Source of the DNA: Pedobacter punctiformis
Lineage (GTDB): Bacteria; Bacteroidota; Bacteroidia; Sphingobacteriales; Sphingobacteriaceae
DNA length: 64,000 bases
Assembly (NCBI RefSeq): GCF_027213715.1
Contig: NZ_JAPWGM010000002.1
Span: forward strand, 248,001-312,000
Reading direction: 5' to 3'
The notes below the pieces were generated by a model. The model was not told the origin of the DNA, searched no databases, and was given only the letters and a program-made list of their open reading frames with translations. Positions 1 to 8,182 of this stretch are shown in pieces. The stretch's first letter is position 1; each line of letters starts with the position of its first letter. The position numbers and the translations under genes were made by a program.

Positions 1-413
1 GCACCAGCTTTGATATAAGGAATTAATACAGCATTTTCTTTGTTAATATTAATGTTTGCTACATTTAAAACCGCTGTTAAAGCACCAGACCAATTAATTG
101 ATGATTTAGTGCTAAAATTATCTCCAACTGTTTTAATGTTTCCTCTTAAGAAATCTGCTTGCAAACCTAAGCTAGGAATTATTTGTTTCTTAATAAATGC
201 ACCATAACCAATACTTTTAAATTCTTCAGCTCTATAGCTTTCAGAACCGAAAATGGTGTTTGGAGATAAAATGCCACCATGAACACCTACAGACCATGTT
301 CTGAAGTCTTGAGTAGAGAAACGACTTGTCGTCGGCGTCTCTTGTGCAAATAATTGTGACGATAAACCTAATAAGGCAACCAACATTGTTGATTTTGTAA
401 TCTTGGAGTTCAT
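1..413 (-). CDS. Outer-membrane protein, N-terminal part (cut by window edge)
   Basis: Translating the minus strand from the ATG at 413 gives 137 codons without a stop before the window ends, so only the N-terminus is present. It starts with a clear signal peptide (positive N-terminus, then a hydrophobic stretch ending SSQLFAQ, residues 1 to about 24). The mature part has alternating hydrophobic and polar strands (WSVGVHGGILSP, SLGLQADFLRGNIK, WSGALTAVLNVANIN) typical of an outer-membrane beta-barrel. It resembles the barrel half of Bacteroidota OmpA-family porins, but the peptidoglycan-binding domain that would prove this lies outside the window. The exact family is therefore inference. Confidence 0.75.
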   Translation of the reverse strand, partial: MNSKITKSTMLVALLGLSSQLFAQETPTTSRFSTQDFRTWSVGVHGGILSPNTIFGSESYRAEEFKSIGYGAFIKKQIIPSLGLQADFLRGNIKTVGDNFSTKSSINWSGALTAVLNVANININKENAVLIPYIKAG

Positions 414-571
414 ATTTTTTCCTTTTTGTTATTTAATAGTTTTTCCTACTGTTGTTGGTATCCCCTAAGAAAAAACCCTGCCAAAAGAACTAAAATTGCT
501 CCAAATCACATAAAATCAGAAGTTTACGATGAGTTTTGCTGTTGATTGTTTTGTTACCTTAAAAAGAAACA

Positions 572-612
572 AAGGTTAAATTATGTATAGTATTGTATAC
601 AAATTTAACCTT
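572..612 (-). terminator. AT-rich hairpin terminator after the YdeI-like gene
   Basis: A nearly perfect inverted repeat (arms 572-589 and 596-612, one bulged A at 583, 6-base loop) lies 11 bases after the stop codon of the minus-strand gene at 624. On the minus strand it is followed by a T-rich run (TGTTTCTTTTT). A Rho-independent terminator is the simplest reading. The arms contain only four G-C pairs, so an operator role is not excluded. Confidence 0.6.
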
Positions 613-623
613 GAGGTAATATT

Positions 624-1289
624 TTAACCTTTTGCTGATGGATTCTTTTTGCCATTTAAGAGCATTTCTAAGGTCTTTTCGAGCCTACTGGTTCTGGTTT
701 TCTCCTGTTTTGCAGTTAAAATCCATAACACATACTCTTTTTTATTGGTATAGGAGAGTGCATTAAAATGCTGTAAAGCCGATGGATGATTAATTAATAT
801 AGCCTCCAAATCTGCAGGAAGTTTAACAATCTTTTTATCTACATCAATAAATTCGGCAAATTCATTTTGTTTTATTTCAGCGTTGCCAACACCAGATGCT
901 TTAACTTCTGAAGCAAGTTTTAATCTTAGTCCAGTCCAGATGTTATCAATAGCGGCTGAAGCGCATGGCGCTAAACCATAAGTTTCCAATTCTTTCCAGC
1001 TATTCATTAAATCAAGATCAGATTTAATTTTAGAAGACTTTTTAGGGTAAAAAATCCAGATTACAGCACCTGGTTTAATTTCCTTTAGATTTCGTTCTAT
1101 CTGACTATATAAATCTGCCTTATTAATGGAAAAGCAAATTAGTGCATCAAATTTTGCTGAACTATTATATGTAAAGGAAATATCTGCAGGGATTTCTCCA
1201 AAAATTGCCGCCGCGTTTTCAGGCGCAGCATCAACCTTTACCACATGCCCTGATTTAATCTGAAGTTTTTTTAAAAGTAGATTTTGCAT
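624..1289 (-). CDS. YdeI/OmdA-family protein with N-terminal DUF3052-like domain
   Basis: 221 residues with two parts. Residues 1 to about 120 resemble the DUF3052-like domain (FDALICFSINKADL, then KPGAVIWIFYPKKSSK), a methyltransferase-like fold of unknown activity. The C-terminal part from about residue 160 (LEAILINHPSALQHFNAL, then KKEYVLWILTAKQEKTR and a basic tail) is the YdeI/OmpD-associated (OmdA) domain, found in proteins linked to bacteriocin or peptide resistance. No signal peptide, so probably cytoplasmic. The stop is followed by an AT-rich hairpin. It lies 33 bases downstream of the TrmH gene on the same strand and may share its transcript. The family is fairly sure; the biochemical role is unknown. 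Confidence 0.75.
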   Translation of the reverse strand: MQNLLLKKLQIKSGHVVKVDAAPENAAAIFGEIPADISFTYNSSAKFDALICFSINKADLYSQIERNLKEIKPGAVIWIFYPKKSSKIKSDLDLMNSWKELETYGLAPCASAAIDNIWTGLRLKLASEVKASGVGNAEIKQNEFAEFIDVDKKIVKLPADLEAILINHPSALQHFNALSYTNKKEYVLWILTAKQEKTRTSRLEKTLEMLLNGKKNPSAKG

Positions 1290-1322
1290 CTGAATCTATA
1301 TTCTAAATGTTTATCCGATAAA

Positions 1323-1853
1323 TTATAATTTTAATTTAGCAAAGAAATCCCAGAAAACAATTCCTGCTGAAATGGTGATGTTAAAGGAATGTTTGGTTCC
1401 AAATTGTGGAATTTCAATACACTCATCAATTTTTGCCATCACTTCATCACTTACACCATCTACTTCATTTCCGAATATTAAAGCATATTTTTTGTCCGGG
1501 TTAGGTTGGAAAGTATTTAACATAGTGCTGTTTTCGGCTTGCTCTATAGCTACGATTTCATAACCTAGTGCTCTTAAAGCATCAACAGCCTGGACGGTAT
1601 CGGTATAATGAATCCAATCTACTGATTGAGTGGCACCTAAAGCCGTTTTTTCGATTTCACGATGTGGAGGTTGAGCCGTAATTCCACAAAGTACAACCTT
1701 TTCCAATGCAAAACCATCGGCTGTTCTAAAAATGGAGCCTACATTATGCATGCTTCTTACATTATCTAAAACTGCAATAACAGGTAATTTTTCCTGCGCC
1801 TTAAATTCTTCTATATCCGGACGATTTAACTCGTCCAATTTTAGTTTTTTCAT
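1323..1853 (-). CDS. TrmH-family (SpoU) RNA 2'-O-methyltransferase
   Basis: 176 residues, the length of a stand-alone SPOUT domain without the substrate-binding extension of RlmB. Motif 1 is near residues 30-46 (VRSMHNVGSIFRTADG), motif 2 is IFGNEVDGVSDEVM, and motif 3 is FNITISAGIVFWDF, which together form the knotted SAM-binding site. It should methylate a ribose 2'-OH in tRNA or rRNA, but the sequence does not tell which RNA or position. It lies 20 bases downstream of galK on the same strand, so co-transcription is possible although the functions are unrelated. Confidence 0.85.
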   Translation of the reverse strand: MKKLKLDELNRPDIEEFKAQEKLPVIAVLDNVRSMHNVGSIFRTADGFALEKVVLCGITAQPPHREIEKTALGATQSVDWIHYTDTVQAVDALRALGYEIVAIEQAENSTMLNTFQPNPDKKYALIFGNEVDGVSDEVMAKIDECIEIPQFGTKHSFNITISAGIVFWDFFAKLKL

Positions 1854-1873
1854 TAAAATAAATGCCCTTCTGC

Positions 1874-3025
1874 TTAAAGTCTTGCCGGACCGTTTCCTAT
1901 TTCACTAATATAAATTGCTGCCGGATAACCAATTTTATCTACATAATAATCTGTTAGATGTTTGGCGAAGTCCTCCTCAAATCCTTTTTCAAGCAAAGCA
2001 ATTGCACAACCGCCAAAACCTGCACCCGTCATACGGGCACCTATAACATGATCGTAATCTGCACAAAAATCAACAACCGCATCCAGTTCCTGGCCACTTA
2101 CTTCGTATAATTCTCTCAACGATTGATGAGAAGCATACATTAAACGACCAAATTCATTCAAATCGCCTGCATTTAATACTTTAGCGGCTAAATGAACGCG
2201 ATCGTTTTCTTTAACCACGTGAGTTGCCCGGTTTAAAATCACTTCATCTTTAATTAAATGACTGTGCAACGCAAATTTTTCAGCGGTTAATTCGCAAAGA
2301 TTATGCAATGTAATTTCATCATTCAATGCTTTTAAAGCGGTCTGACATTCAGCAACACGCTCATTATATTTGGAATCTGCAAGTTCTCTGGGTTTGTTTG
2401 TATTAATAATGGCCAAAACATAATTACCAAGATTAATGTCTACCATTTTATATTTTAAGGTATCACAATCCAGTACAATTGCCTTATCTTTTTCACCAAA
2501 AGCCACTGCAAACTGATCCATGATGCCGGAGTTAACGCCAATAAATTCATTTTCTACTCTTTTGGCCATTTTAACCAGGTCAAGCTTATCGTAACCTAAA
2601 TTAAAATAATCGTTCAGGGCAAAGGCCGTTGCAATTTCTATGGATGCAGAAGAGGAGAGACCGGAGCCTATCGGAATATTGCCAAAGTATAATAAATCTA
2701 CCGCCGGTATATTTTTACCGTCTTTAATAAACTCATTAAGAATACCTATCGGGTAATTAGACCAGGAATTACCTTCTTTTTGCTGAATTTCATTGCTGTT
2801 AATTTCAGTTGTAGTTTCAAAATTTAAACTTTTAAATCTAAATCGTTGGTCATTATTCGGTGCTAAAGCCAACCAGGTACCAAGCGTTACCGCACAAGGC
2901 ATTACAAGCCCTCCGTTATAATCAATATGTTCGCCAATTAAATTAACCCGGCCAGGGGTAAAGTACACTGCATCAGCATTTTTATGATAGTGCTCAGCAA
3001 ATTTTTCAGCTAATTCAATCTTCAT
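1874..3025 (-). CDS. galK: Galactokinase
   Basis: 383 residues, normal for GalK. All three GHMP-kinase motifs are visible: the galactokinase signature GRVNLIGEHIDYNGG (residues 25-39), the ATP-binding loop GSGLSSSAS (120-128), and GARMTGAGFGG near residue 329. It phosphorylates galactose at C1 in the Leloir pathway, in the cytoplasm. It is divergent from the aldose 1-epimerase gene with only 75 bases between the start codons, so the two pathway genes probably share control. galT and galE are not in the window. Confidence 0.95.
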   Translation of the reverse strand: MKIELAEKFAEHYHKNADAVYFTPGRVNLIGEHIDYNGGLVMPCAVTLGTWLALAPNNDQRFRFKSLNFETTTEINSNEIQQKEGNSWSNYPIGILNEFIKDGKNIPAVDLLYFGNIPIGSGLSSSASIEIATAFALNDYFNLGYDKLDLVKMAKRVENEFIGVNSGIMDQFAVAFGEKDKAIVLDCDTLKYKMVDINLGNYVLAIINTNKPRELADSKYNERVAECQTALKALNDEITLHNLCELTAEKFALHSHLIKDEVILNRATHVVKENDRVHLAAKVLNAGDLNEFGRLMYASHQSLRELYEVSGQELDAVVDFCADYDHVIGARMTGAGFGGCAIALLEKGFEEDFAKHLTDYYVDKIGYPAAIYISEIGNGPARL

Positions 3026-3038
3026 TCAGTTAAAAGTA

Positions 3039-3069
3039 TTTATAAAAGCAAGTATTAATAGTATGTTTG
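3039..3069 (+). promoter_or_regulatory. Putative Bacteroidota-type promoter of galM
   Basis: The -7 box TATGTTTG (3062-3069) matches the Bacteroidota consensus TAnnTTTG exactly. A weak -33-like TTTA lies at 3039-3042, giving about 19 bases of spacing. Transcription would begin about 25 bases before the galM start at 3101. Called by eye. Confidence 0.5.
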
Positions 3070-3100
3070 TTTAGAAAACAAAAGCCCTAAGTTACAATTT

Positions 3101-4150
3101 ATGAGCGTTCAGCAAATACCAACAGGAAAATTTATTGATGGCGAAGAAGTTATCGCTATCGAACTAATCAACAGCAAAGGCACTTATGTTAAAATATTTA
3201 ACTATGGCGCTATTATAAACAAGTTTATTGTTCAAAATGCACAAGGCGAAAAACAGGATATTGTTTTAGGTTTTGATACGTTTGAGCAGTATTTAGATGA
3301 AAAGTACCTTGAAAATAATGCTTTGATTGGTGCTGTTGTTGGGCGTTATGCCAATCGAATTAAAAATGGCCGATTTACCATTGAAGGTAAAACCTATCAG
3401 CTGGCACAAAATGCAGGTACGGATTGTTTACACGGCGGGATAACAGGTTTTGATAAAAAAGTTTGGGATGTTATAGATACTTCAGAAGCACCTCATGCAT
3501 CGGTTACGCTGGAATATGAGAGTGTAGACGGGGAAGAAAACTTTCCTGGAAACCTCATTGTGGCCTTAACATTTGAATTAACAGATAATGATGAGCTTAT
3601 TTTAAGCTATGAAGCGGAAACCGATCAGGCTACCGCTATAAACTTAACGCATCACGGATATTTTAATCTGTCGCCAAAAGGTGGTAATCTGGCTGATCAT
3701 AAACTTCAGATTTTCGGCTCTAATTATTTGGAACAGGATGATAATTATTCGGTCACTGGAAAAGTGATTCCGGTTAAAGATACGCCTTTAGATTTCACTA
3801 AGATGAAAGCAATAGGGCATGATTGGAATGCAGAAGAAGGTTACGATCAAACCTTTGTATTGGATAAGACCTATGGAGATTTATCTTTAGCAAGTAAAAC
3901 AATTGATGAGGAAAGTGGTTTAGTATTAAGTGTTTATACAACAGAACCCGTAGCGCATTTATATACTTCGAAATATTTAAGGGCAAAAAATGGCAAAGGT
4001 GGACGTGATTATATCGGTTATGATGCTTTTTGTATTGAAACACAACACCACCCAAATGCGATTAATATCCCTGAATTTCCAGGTACAGTTTTAAAACCTG
4101 AAGATTTGTATACACAAACTACCATTTACAAAGTTTCATTAAATAAATAA
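3101..4150 (+). CDS. galM: Aldose 1-epimerase (galactose mutarotase)
   Basis: 349 residues, the usual GalM length. Visible signatures are GRYANRIKNGRF (substrate loop), DCLHGGITGFDKKVW with one catalytic His, NLTHHGYFNLS with the second His, and FCIETQHHPNAINIP with the catalytic Glu. It interconverts alpha- and beta-galactose or glucose, feeding the divergent galactokinase. There is no signal peptide, so this copy is cytoplasmic. The DUF1398 gene starts 3 bases after its stop, so the two are co-transcribed. Confidence 0.93.
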   Translation: MSVQQIPTGKFIDGEEVIAIELINSKGTYVKIFNYGAIINKFIVQNAQGEKQDIVLGFDTFEQYLDEKYLENNALIGAVVGRYANRIKNGRFTIEGKTYQLAQNAGTDCLHGGITGFDKKVWDVIDTSEAPHASVTLEYESVDGEENFPGNLIVALTFELTDNDELILSYEAETDQATAINLTHHGYFNLSPKGGNLADHKLQIFGSNYLEQDDNYSVTGKVIPVKDTPLDFTKMKAIGHDWNAEEGYDQTFVLDKTYGDLSLASKTIDEESGLVLSVYTTEPVAHLYTSKYLRAKNGKGGRDYIGYDAFCIETQHHPNAINIPEFPGTVLKPEDLYTQTTIYKVSLNK

Positions 4151-4153
4151 GAT

Positions 4154-4549
4154 ATGTTTACCATTGAAGAAATAAAAACAGCTGAATCGAAAATAAAAAC
4201 AGGTGCAGATTTCCCCCGTTTTATTAAAGAAATAAAAGCAATGGGTGTAAAGCGAAATGATGTTTATGTTTCTAATGGACTTTCTATATACTTTGGAGAT
4301 GATGACCATACTGAGCAGGCCAGTCCGGAAAATTATCCTGATTTGATTATCAATGAAACCTCGTCAGCAGAAAAATTACAACATGCATTGACCATTCATC
4401 AGCGTGGCGAAACTGATTATTTTACTTTTTGTAAGCAAGCCGCAGATGCTGGTGTTGAAAAATGGGTAATTGAGCTGGAGGATTTAAGCGTGGTTTATCT
4501 GGATAGTGAGGGGAATGAACTGGTTAAAGAACATATACCTGCAGTTTAG
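4154..4549 (+). CDS. DUF1398 family protein
   Basis: 131 residues. The pattern (FTIEEIKTAESKIKTG, GVKRNDVYVSNGLSIYFG, then DYFTFCKQAADAGVEKWV) is that of the DUF1398 family, which includes E. coli YbcV. No catalytic residues are known for the family. The label 'phage envelope protein' sometimes attached to it is not supported by any phage context here. It follows galM by 3 bases and is probably translated from the same mRNA. The function is unknown. Confidence 0.75.
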   Translation: MFTIEEIKTAESKIKTGADFPRFIKEIKAMGVKRNDVYVSNGLSIYFGDDDHTEQASPENYPDLIINETSSAEKLQHALTIHQRGETDYFTFCKQAADAGVEKWVIELEDLSVVYLDSEGNELVKEHIPAV

Positions 4550-4591
4550 ATTTAAAAACGAGGAGAATCGTTAACGGATTTTCTTTTTCTA

Positions 4592-4670
4592 TGTCGTCAT
4601 CCTGAGTTTGTTGAAACGTTTAAAGTTTATTTAAAATGGTCTTTCGATAAACTCAGGATGACATTTTTTT
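4592..4670. terminator. Inverted repeat made of CATCCTGAG-type dispersed repeat; bidirectional terminator
   Basis: Two imperfectly complementary arms (about 4597-4616 and 4642-4661, both built on the core TCATCCTGAGTTT) flank a 25-base spacer and end in a run of seven T on the plus strand. It sits between two convergent genes (stops at 4549 and 4669), so it probably terminates both. The core belongs to a repeat family that is widely scattered in Bacteroidota intergenic regions. Confidence 0.65.
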
Positions 4671-5529
4671 AGATTCTTTCTAAAACCATTTTAATTGCTT
4701 TTTCAACAATATCGTTTGGATTTCTACTGAACTCAAACTTTACCCGGCTGGCCAGAATTGCATTAACAGACAGTGCTTTATGCCCTAATACTTTAGCTAA
4801 AGCATAAATACCAGCCGTTTCCATTTCCAGATTGGTTACCCGTAAATTTCCACTTCTAAAACTGTTGATTAAACCTATAAAATTAGGTACTGCATTTTTG
4901 GCTCTAACTTGTCGGCCTTGTGGAGCATAAAACCCTGGTGCCGTAATTGTAATGCCTTGTTCCATCTCTTTACCAATACTGTTTAATAAGGTTTCACTGG
5001 CTGCAGTTAAGTAGGGGTTGATATGCTTTAAATGCCCAAAATGGGCCTGTACATCATCCAGTAAGCTATGCTCATCTCCTGATAATTCCTGCACGTAATA
5101 ATTCATTAAAGCATCCATTCCCAGCCCATACGAAGAAGCTAGAATAGTGCCCATAGGTATATCGGGCTGTACCGCACCTGAAGTACCCACACGAACAATA
5201 TTTAATGAAGTAAGCTCTTTCTTTACTTCCCTGGTCTTAAAATCAATATTGACCAGCGCATCAAGTTCATTAAAAACAATATCTATATTATCTGTACCAA
5301 TGCCTGTAGAAAGTACAGTAACCCTTTTGGAGCCAACAAAACCTGTATGGGTAATAAATTCACGTTTGCCTTTTTTAAGCTCAATACGATCAAAATATTT
5401 GCTTACCTCACTCACCCGGTCAGGATCACCAACCGTAATTACCGTTTCAGCCACATCTTCAGGTAAAATATTCAGATGGTATATTGTTCCATCGGGATTG
5501 ATAATTAAATCACTTTCTGCTATTTTCAT
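4669..5529 (-). CDS. Nucleoside phosphorylase (uridine/purine phosphorylase family)
   Basis: 286 residues. The phosphorylase-1 fold motifs are present: TVGDPDRV near residue 33 (phosphate-binding), RVGTSGAVQPDIPMG near residue 113, and NLEMETAGIYALAKVLG near residue 233 (ribose-binding Glu). It should cleave a nucleoside with phosphate to give base plus ribose-1-phosphate. It is closest in layout to uridine phosphorylases, but base specificity cannot be read from the sequence with certainty. It is the last gene of the minus-strand run ribD - EamA - YigZ - phosphorylase, 42 bases after YigZ. Confidence 0.82.
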   Translation of the reverse strand: MKIAESDLIINPDGTIYHLNILPEDVAETVITVGDPDRVSEVSKYFDRIELKKGKREFITHTGFVGSKRVTVLSTGIGTDNIDIVFNELDALVNIDFKTREVKKELTSLNIVRVGTSGAVQPDIPMGTILASSYGLGMDALMNYYVQELSGDEHSLLDDVQAHFGHLKHINPYLTAASETLLNSIGKEMEQGITITAPGFYAPQGRQVRAKNAVPNFIGLINSFRSGNLRVTNLEMETAGIYALAKVLGHKALSVNAILASRVKFEFSRNPNDIVEKAIKMVLERI

Positions 5530-5571
5530 CTGTATAATTTTTGAGGATTATATTTGGTTATACCTATTTCG

Positions 5572-6186
5572 TTAAGTGGTTTGAAGGTATTTAAGTTTAG
5601 TTCCTTCAATTTTATCAAACTTACCTAAAACAATATTTAACTGCGCTTTTCTGATCTCAAATTTTAAATTGCATTGCATATCAAAATTTTGAGCCAACAC
5701 CAGTAAATTTTCTTCTTTTACCAATTTCATTACATCGTTCATCTGTAAATAGTCAAACTGGACTTCGTAAACATCATTAATGGTTTTGGTTATGATGGCA
5801 GAAGCCTTAATTGATTCAACAGCAGCGGTTTTATAAGCATGGATTAAACCAGGGACGCCCAGAAGCGTACCTCCAAAATACCTGACCACTACAATCAAAA
5901 CATTGGTAAGGTCTTCGGATAATAAGGAATTTAAAATTGGTCTTCCGGCGGTGCCCGAAGGTTCGCCATCATCGTTAATTCTAAAAACCGACCGGTCGGG
6001 CGTTAAGCGGTAGGCATAACAAAAATGTCTTGCCTTAACATGCTCAGCTCTTAAATTTGTTAAAATAGGCTTAACTTCTTCTTCAGATTGAATTGGGTTG
6101 GCGTAAGCAATAAATTTACTTCCCTTGTCTCTAAAAATGCCTTCAGCACTACTTTCTATTGTTTTATAAGAATCATTAAACAGCAT
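5572..6186 (-). CDS. YigZ/IMPACT family protein
   Basis: 204 residues. The UPF0029 N-terminal domain is clear: FRDKGSKFIAYANPI near residue 20, ARHFCYAYRL near residue 52, NDDGEPSGTAGRPIL near residue 71 and the family-defining RYFGGTLLGVPGL near residue 102. A C-terminal DUF1949-like ferredoxin fold follows. Bacterial members have no firmly established biochemical role; the eukaryotic relative IMPACT regulates translation. The gene overlaps the end of the EamA transporter gene by 11 bases, so the two are translationally linked. Confidence 0.88.
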   Translation of the reverse strand: MLFNDSYKTIESSAEGIFRDKGSKFIAYANPIQSEEEVKPILTNLRAEHVKARHFCYAYRLTPDRSVFRINDDGEPSGTAGRPILNSLLSEDLTNVLIVVVRYFGGTLLGVPGLIHAYKTAAVESIKASAIITKTINDVYEVQFDYLQMNDVMKLVKEENLLVLAQNFDMQCNLKFEIRKAQLNIVLGKFDKIEGTKLKYLQTT

Positions 6187-7042
6187 AAATTTGCGATAAA
6201 GTGATTAATATAACAGCGGCAAGCGCTAAAACTATTCCTGCATAATTAAGCCTGCTTAGTTTTTCTTTAAATATTAAAATGCCAATTAAGCTACCAACCA
6301 CAATAACGCCCAAATTCATAGCCGCAAATACAGTCGATGGATTTTTAGCCAGTGCCTGATGCGCTTTTAGATAGAATAAGATATTTCCAAAATTAAATAA
6401 CCCCAGAATAATACCGCAGATCAGATTAACCAATTGCAACTTGATTTTTTTTACTAAAACCATCACGATTACAATAATCAGTGATACCAGAAAAGCCAGG
6501 CAGAAAACAGTAAAAAGCGAAGTGGTATAGGGGAGTTCTTTGTGTAAGGCAATTTGTTTAAAAAGTACATCAATAACCCCAAAACCGACAAAAACAAAAA
6601 CAGGGTAGATCCATTTATTTGATTCAGATTGTTTATCATTTTTGCGGATAAACGTTAAAAGTATGGCTACAAAACCTACTGCGAGGCCAATAAACTTTAA
6701 ATTATTAAAATCTTCTTTAAAAATAAAATAAGCCGCTAAAATCGGGATAAATAAGGAAAGGCGCTGGGCTATGTCTGTTTTAACAATCCCTAAATTTTTA
6801 ACTGAAGCAGCTAAAAAGAGAAAGATTGAGGGTAAAAGTACTGCTAAAGAGATATAGATTGGCCATGGTGCCGCTGGAGTGATAACAGATACATCAGGTT
6901 TAAAAAATAGAAAACATAAGATTAAAGCAGTTAAATAATTATAAGTAACGGCTTGAATAATACTAATTTGATACCTTTTTGCAAGTTTTAATAAAACGGC
7001 AACTGTTACACTGCAAAAGATACTTAAGGTGATGTAAATCAT
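6176..7042 (-). CDS. EamA/DMT-family transporter
   Basis: 288 residues with about ten hydrophobic segments spread over the whole length, in the two-times-five-helix arrangement of the drug/metabolite transporter superfamily. The second half carries the typical PSTVFAAMNLGVIVVGSLIGI and FKEKLSRLNYAGIVLALAAV segments. Inner membrane. The substrate is unknown. Its start codon shares one base with the ribD stop codon and its end overlaps yigZ. This tight packing suggests export or import of a metabolite handled by the same operon, but that is inference. Confidence 0.82.
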   Translation of the reverse strand: MIYITLSIFCSVTVAVLLKLAKRYQISIIQAVTYNYLTALILCFLFFKPDVSVITPAAPWPIYISLAVLLPSIFLFLAASVKNLGIVKTDIAQRLSLFIPILAAYFIFKEDFNNLKFIGLAVGFVAILLTFIRKNDKQSESNKWIYPVFVFVGFGVIDVLFKQIALHKELPYTTSLFTVFCLAFLVSLIIVIVMVLVKKIKLQLVNLICGIILGLFNFGNILFYLKAHQALAKNPSTVFAAMNLGVIVVGSLIGILIFKEKLSRLNYAGIVLALAAVILITLSQIYAV

Positions 7043-8094
7043 TAATTTATGTCGTTTGTATAGATAGAAAGTTTGTCGGATCCAAGGTTAAGTTCTTCCT
7101 GTAAGTGGCCGTTTATAGTAGGCGCAGCAATACCTTCGGTCCAGCTGTTGGCCGATGTAAAAATACGGGCTTCATCCCAAAGATTAGCTTCCAGAAACTG
7201 GTTTAAAATATGTGCGCCACCTTCAATAATAACCGATTGAATATCCATGAGGTACAACTGAAAAGAAACCTTTTGAGCAAGATAAAAATGCATATCCTCC
7301 ATTTGAATATAGTGAACGTTATCCACTACATCTGTTTTTAACTCATTTAAAATGATGGTTTTAGCCTCTTTATTAAAAATATGATGATCCTGAGGGATTT
7401 GTAAATGCTTATCAATAACCAAACGAACCGGATTTTTACCTGGCCATTCTCTTGCCGTTAGGTGTGGATTATCTACAATTGCCGTTTTTTTACCAATTAA
7501 AATGGCATCTTCTTCAGTGCGCCATTTATGCGCCAAACGTTTTGCTAAAGCACCACTAATCCATTTTTGATGACCATCATTTGTAGCGAAATAACCGTTA
7601 GCAGTTTCAGCCCATTTTAAAATAATATAAGGCCTTTGTTTTTCTATTCTGGTAAAAAATCTTCTGTTAAAACACCTGCATTCTGCTTCTAAAATACCAC
7701 TCACTACTTCTATATTGGCATTTCTTAATTTTTCTATGCCCTTACCATCAACACCCGAAAATGGATCTCGGTTGCCAATAACTACTTTTTTTAACTGATG
7801 TTTTACAAATAAGTCAGCGCAGGGAGGAGTTTTTCCAAAATGGGCGCAAGGTTCTAAATTAACATATGCGGTGGCTTGTTTTAAAAGATTTTCAGCTTCA
7901 GGTCCGTACTGATCAAAAACAGCTTTAACCGCATTGGGTTCTGCATGTGCCTCACCAAATTTCTGGTGGTAACCTTCTCCGATGATTTTCCCCTTTGCTA
8001 CAATTACACAGCCAACCATCGGGTTTGGACTTACGTTTCCAATCGCTATGGCTGCCAGTTCTAAACAACGTTTTATGTAAAGTTCATCGCTCAT
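7042..8094 (-). CDS. ribD: Bifunctional riboflavin biosynthesis protein RibD
   Basis: 350 residues. The deaminase half has the zinc site HAE at residues 50-52 and PCAHFGKTPPC at 82-92. The reductase half starts near residue 150 (RPYIILKWAETANGYFA) and ends with the IIEGGAHILNQFLE pattern. It carries out the deaminase and reductase steps after GTP cyclohydrolase II in riboflavin synthesis. It is the first gene of a four-gene minus-strand run. An exact TAnnTTTG-type box (minus strand, 8107-8100) lies only 6 bases before the ATG, so the mRNA may be nearly leaderless. No FMN riboswitch is seen upstream. Confidence 0.95.
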   Translation of the reverse strand: MSDELYIKRCLELAAIAIGNVSPNPMVGCVIVAKGKIIGEGYHQKFGEAHAEPNAVKAVFDQYGPEAENLLKQATAYVNLEPCAHFGKTPPCADLFVKHQLKKVVIGNRDPFSGVDGKGIEKLRNANIEVVSGILEAECRCFNRRFFTRIEKQRPYIILKWAETANGYFATNDGHQKWISGALAKRLAHKWRTEEDAILIGKKTAIVDNPHLTAREWPGKNPVRLVIDKHLQIPQDHHIFNKEAKTIILNELKTDVVDNVHYIQMEDMHFYLAQKVSFQLYLMDIQSVIIEGGAHILNQFLEANLWDEARIFTSANSWTEGIAAPTINGHLQEELNLGSDKLSIYTNDIN

Positions 8095-8099
8095 CTGCG

Positions 8100-8176
8100 C
8101 AAAAGTAGTTAAAGATTTTTATCGATAAGGTAAAATAGAAAATGTAATTAAAAAAGCTAAACTATGTTTAGTTTTG
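8100..8176. promoter_or_regulatory. Divergent -7 boxes between ribD and prmC
   Basis: TACTTTTG on the minus strand (8107-8100) faces ribD and TAGTTTTG on the plus strand (8169-8176) faces prmC. Both fit TAnnTTTG exactly and each lies 5-6 bases from the start codon it serves. Good -33 boxes are not evident on either side, so confidence is limited. Confidence 0.4.
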
Positions 8177-8182
8177 CAGCAC

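Noticed and set aside
600-607. TAAATTTG promoter box on the minus strand
   Set aside because: The match is part of the hairpin arm of the terminator at 572-612, so it is more simply explained by that structure.
4154-4549. Prophage remnant suggested by the 'phage envelope protein' label of DUF1398
   Set aside because: No phage gene, integrase or attachment site is near. XerD at 9570 is a housekeeping recombinase.
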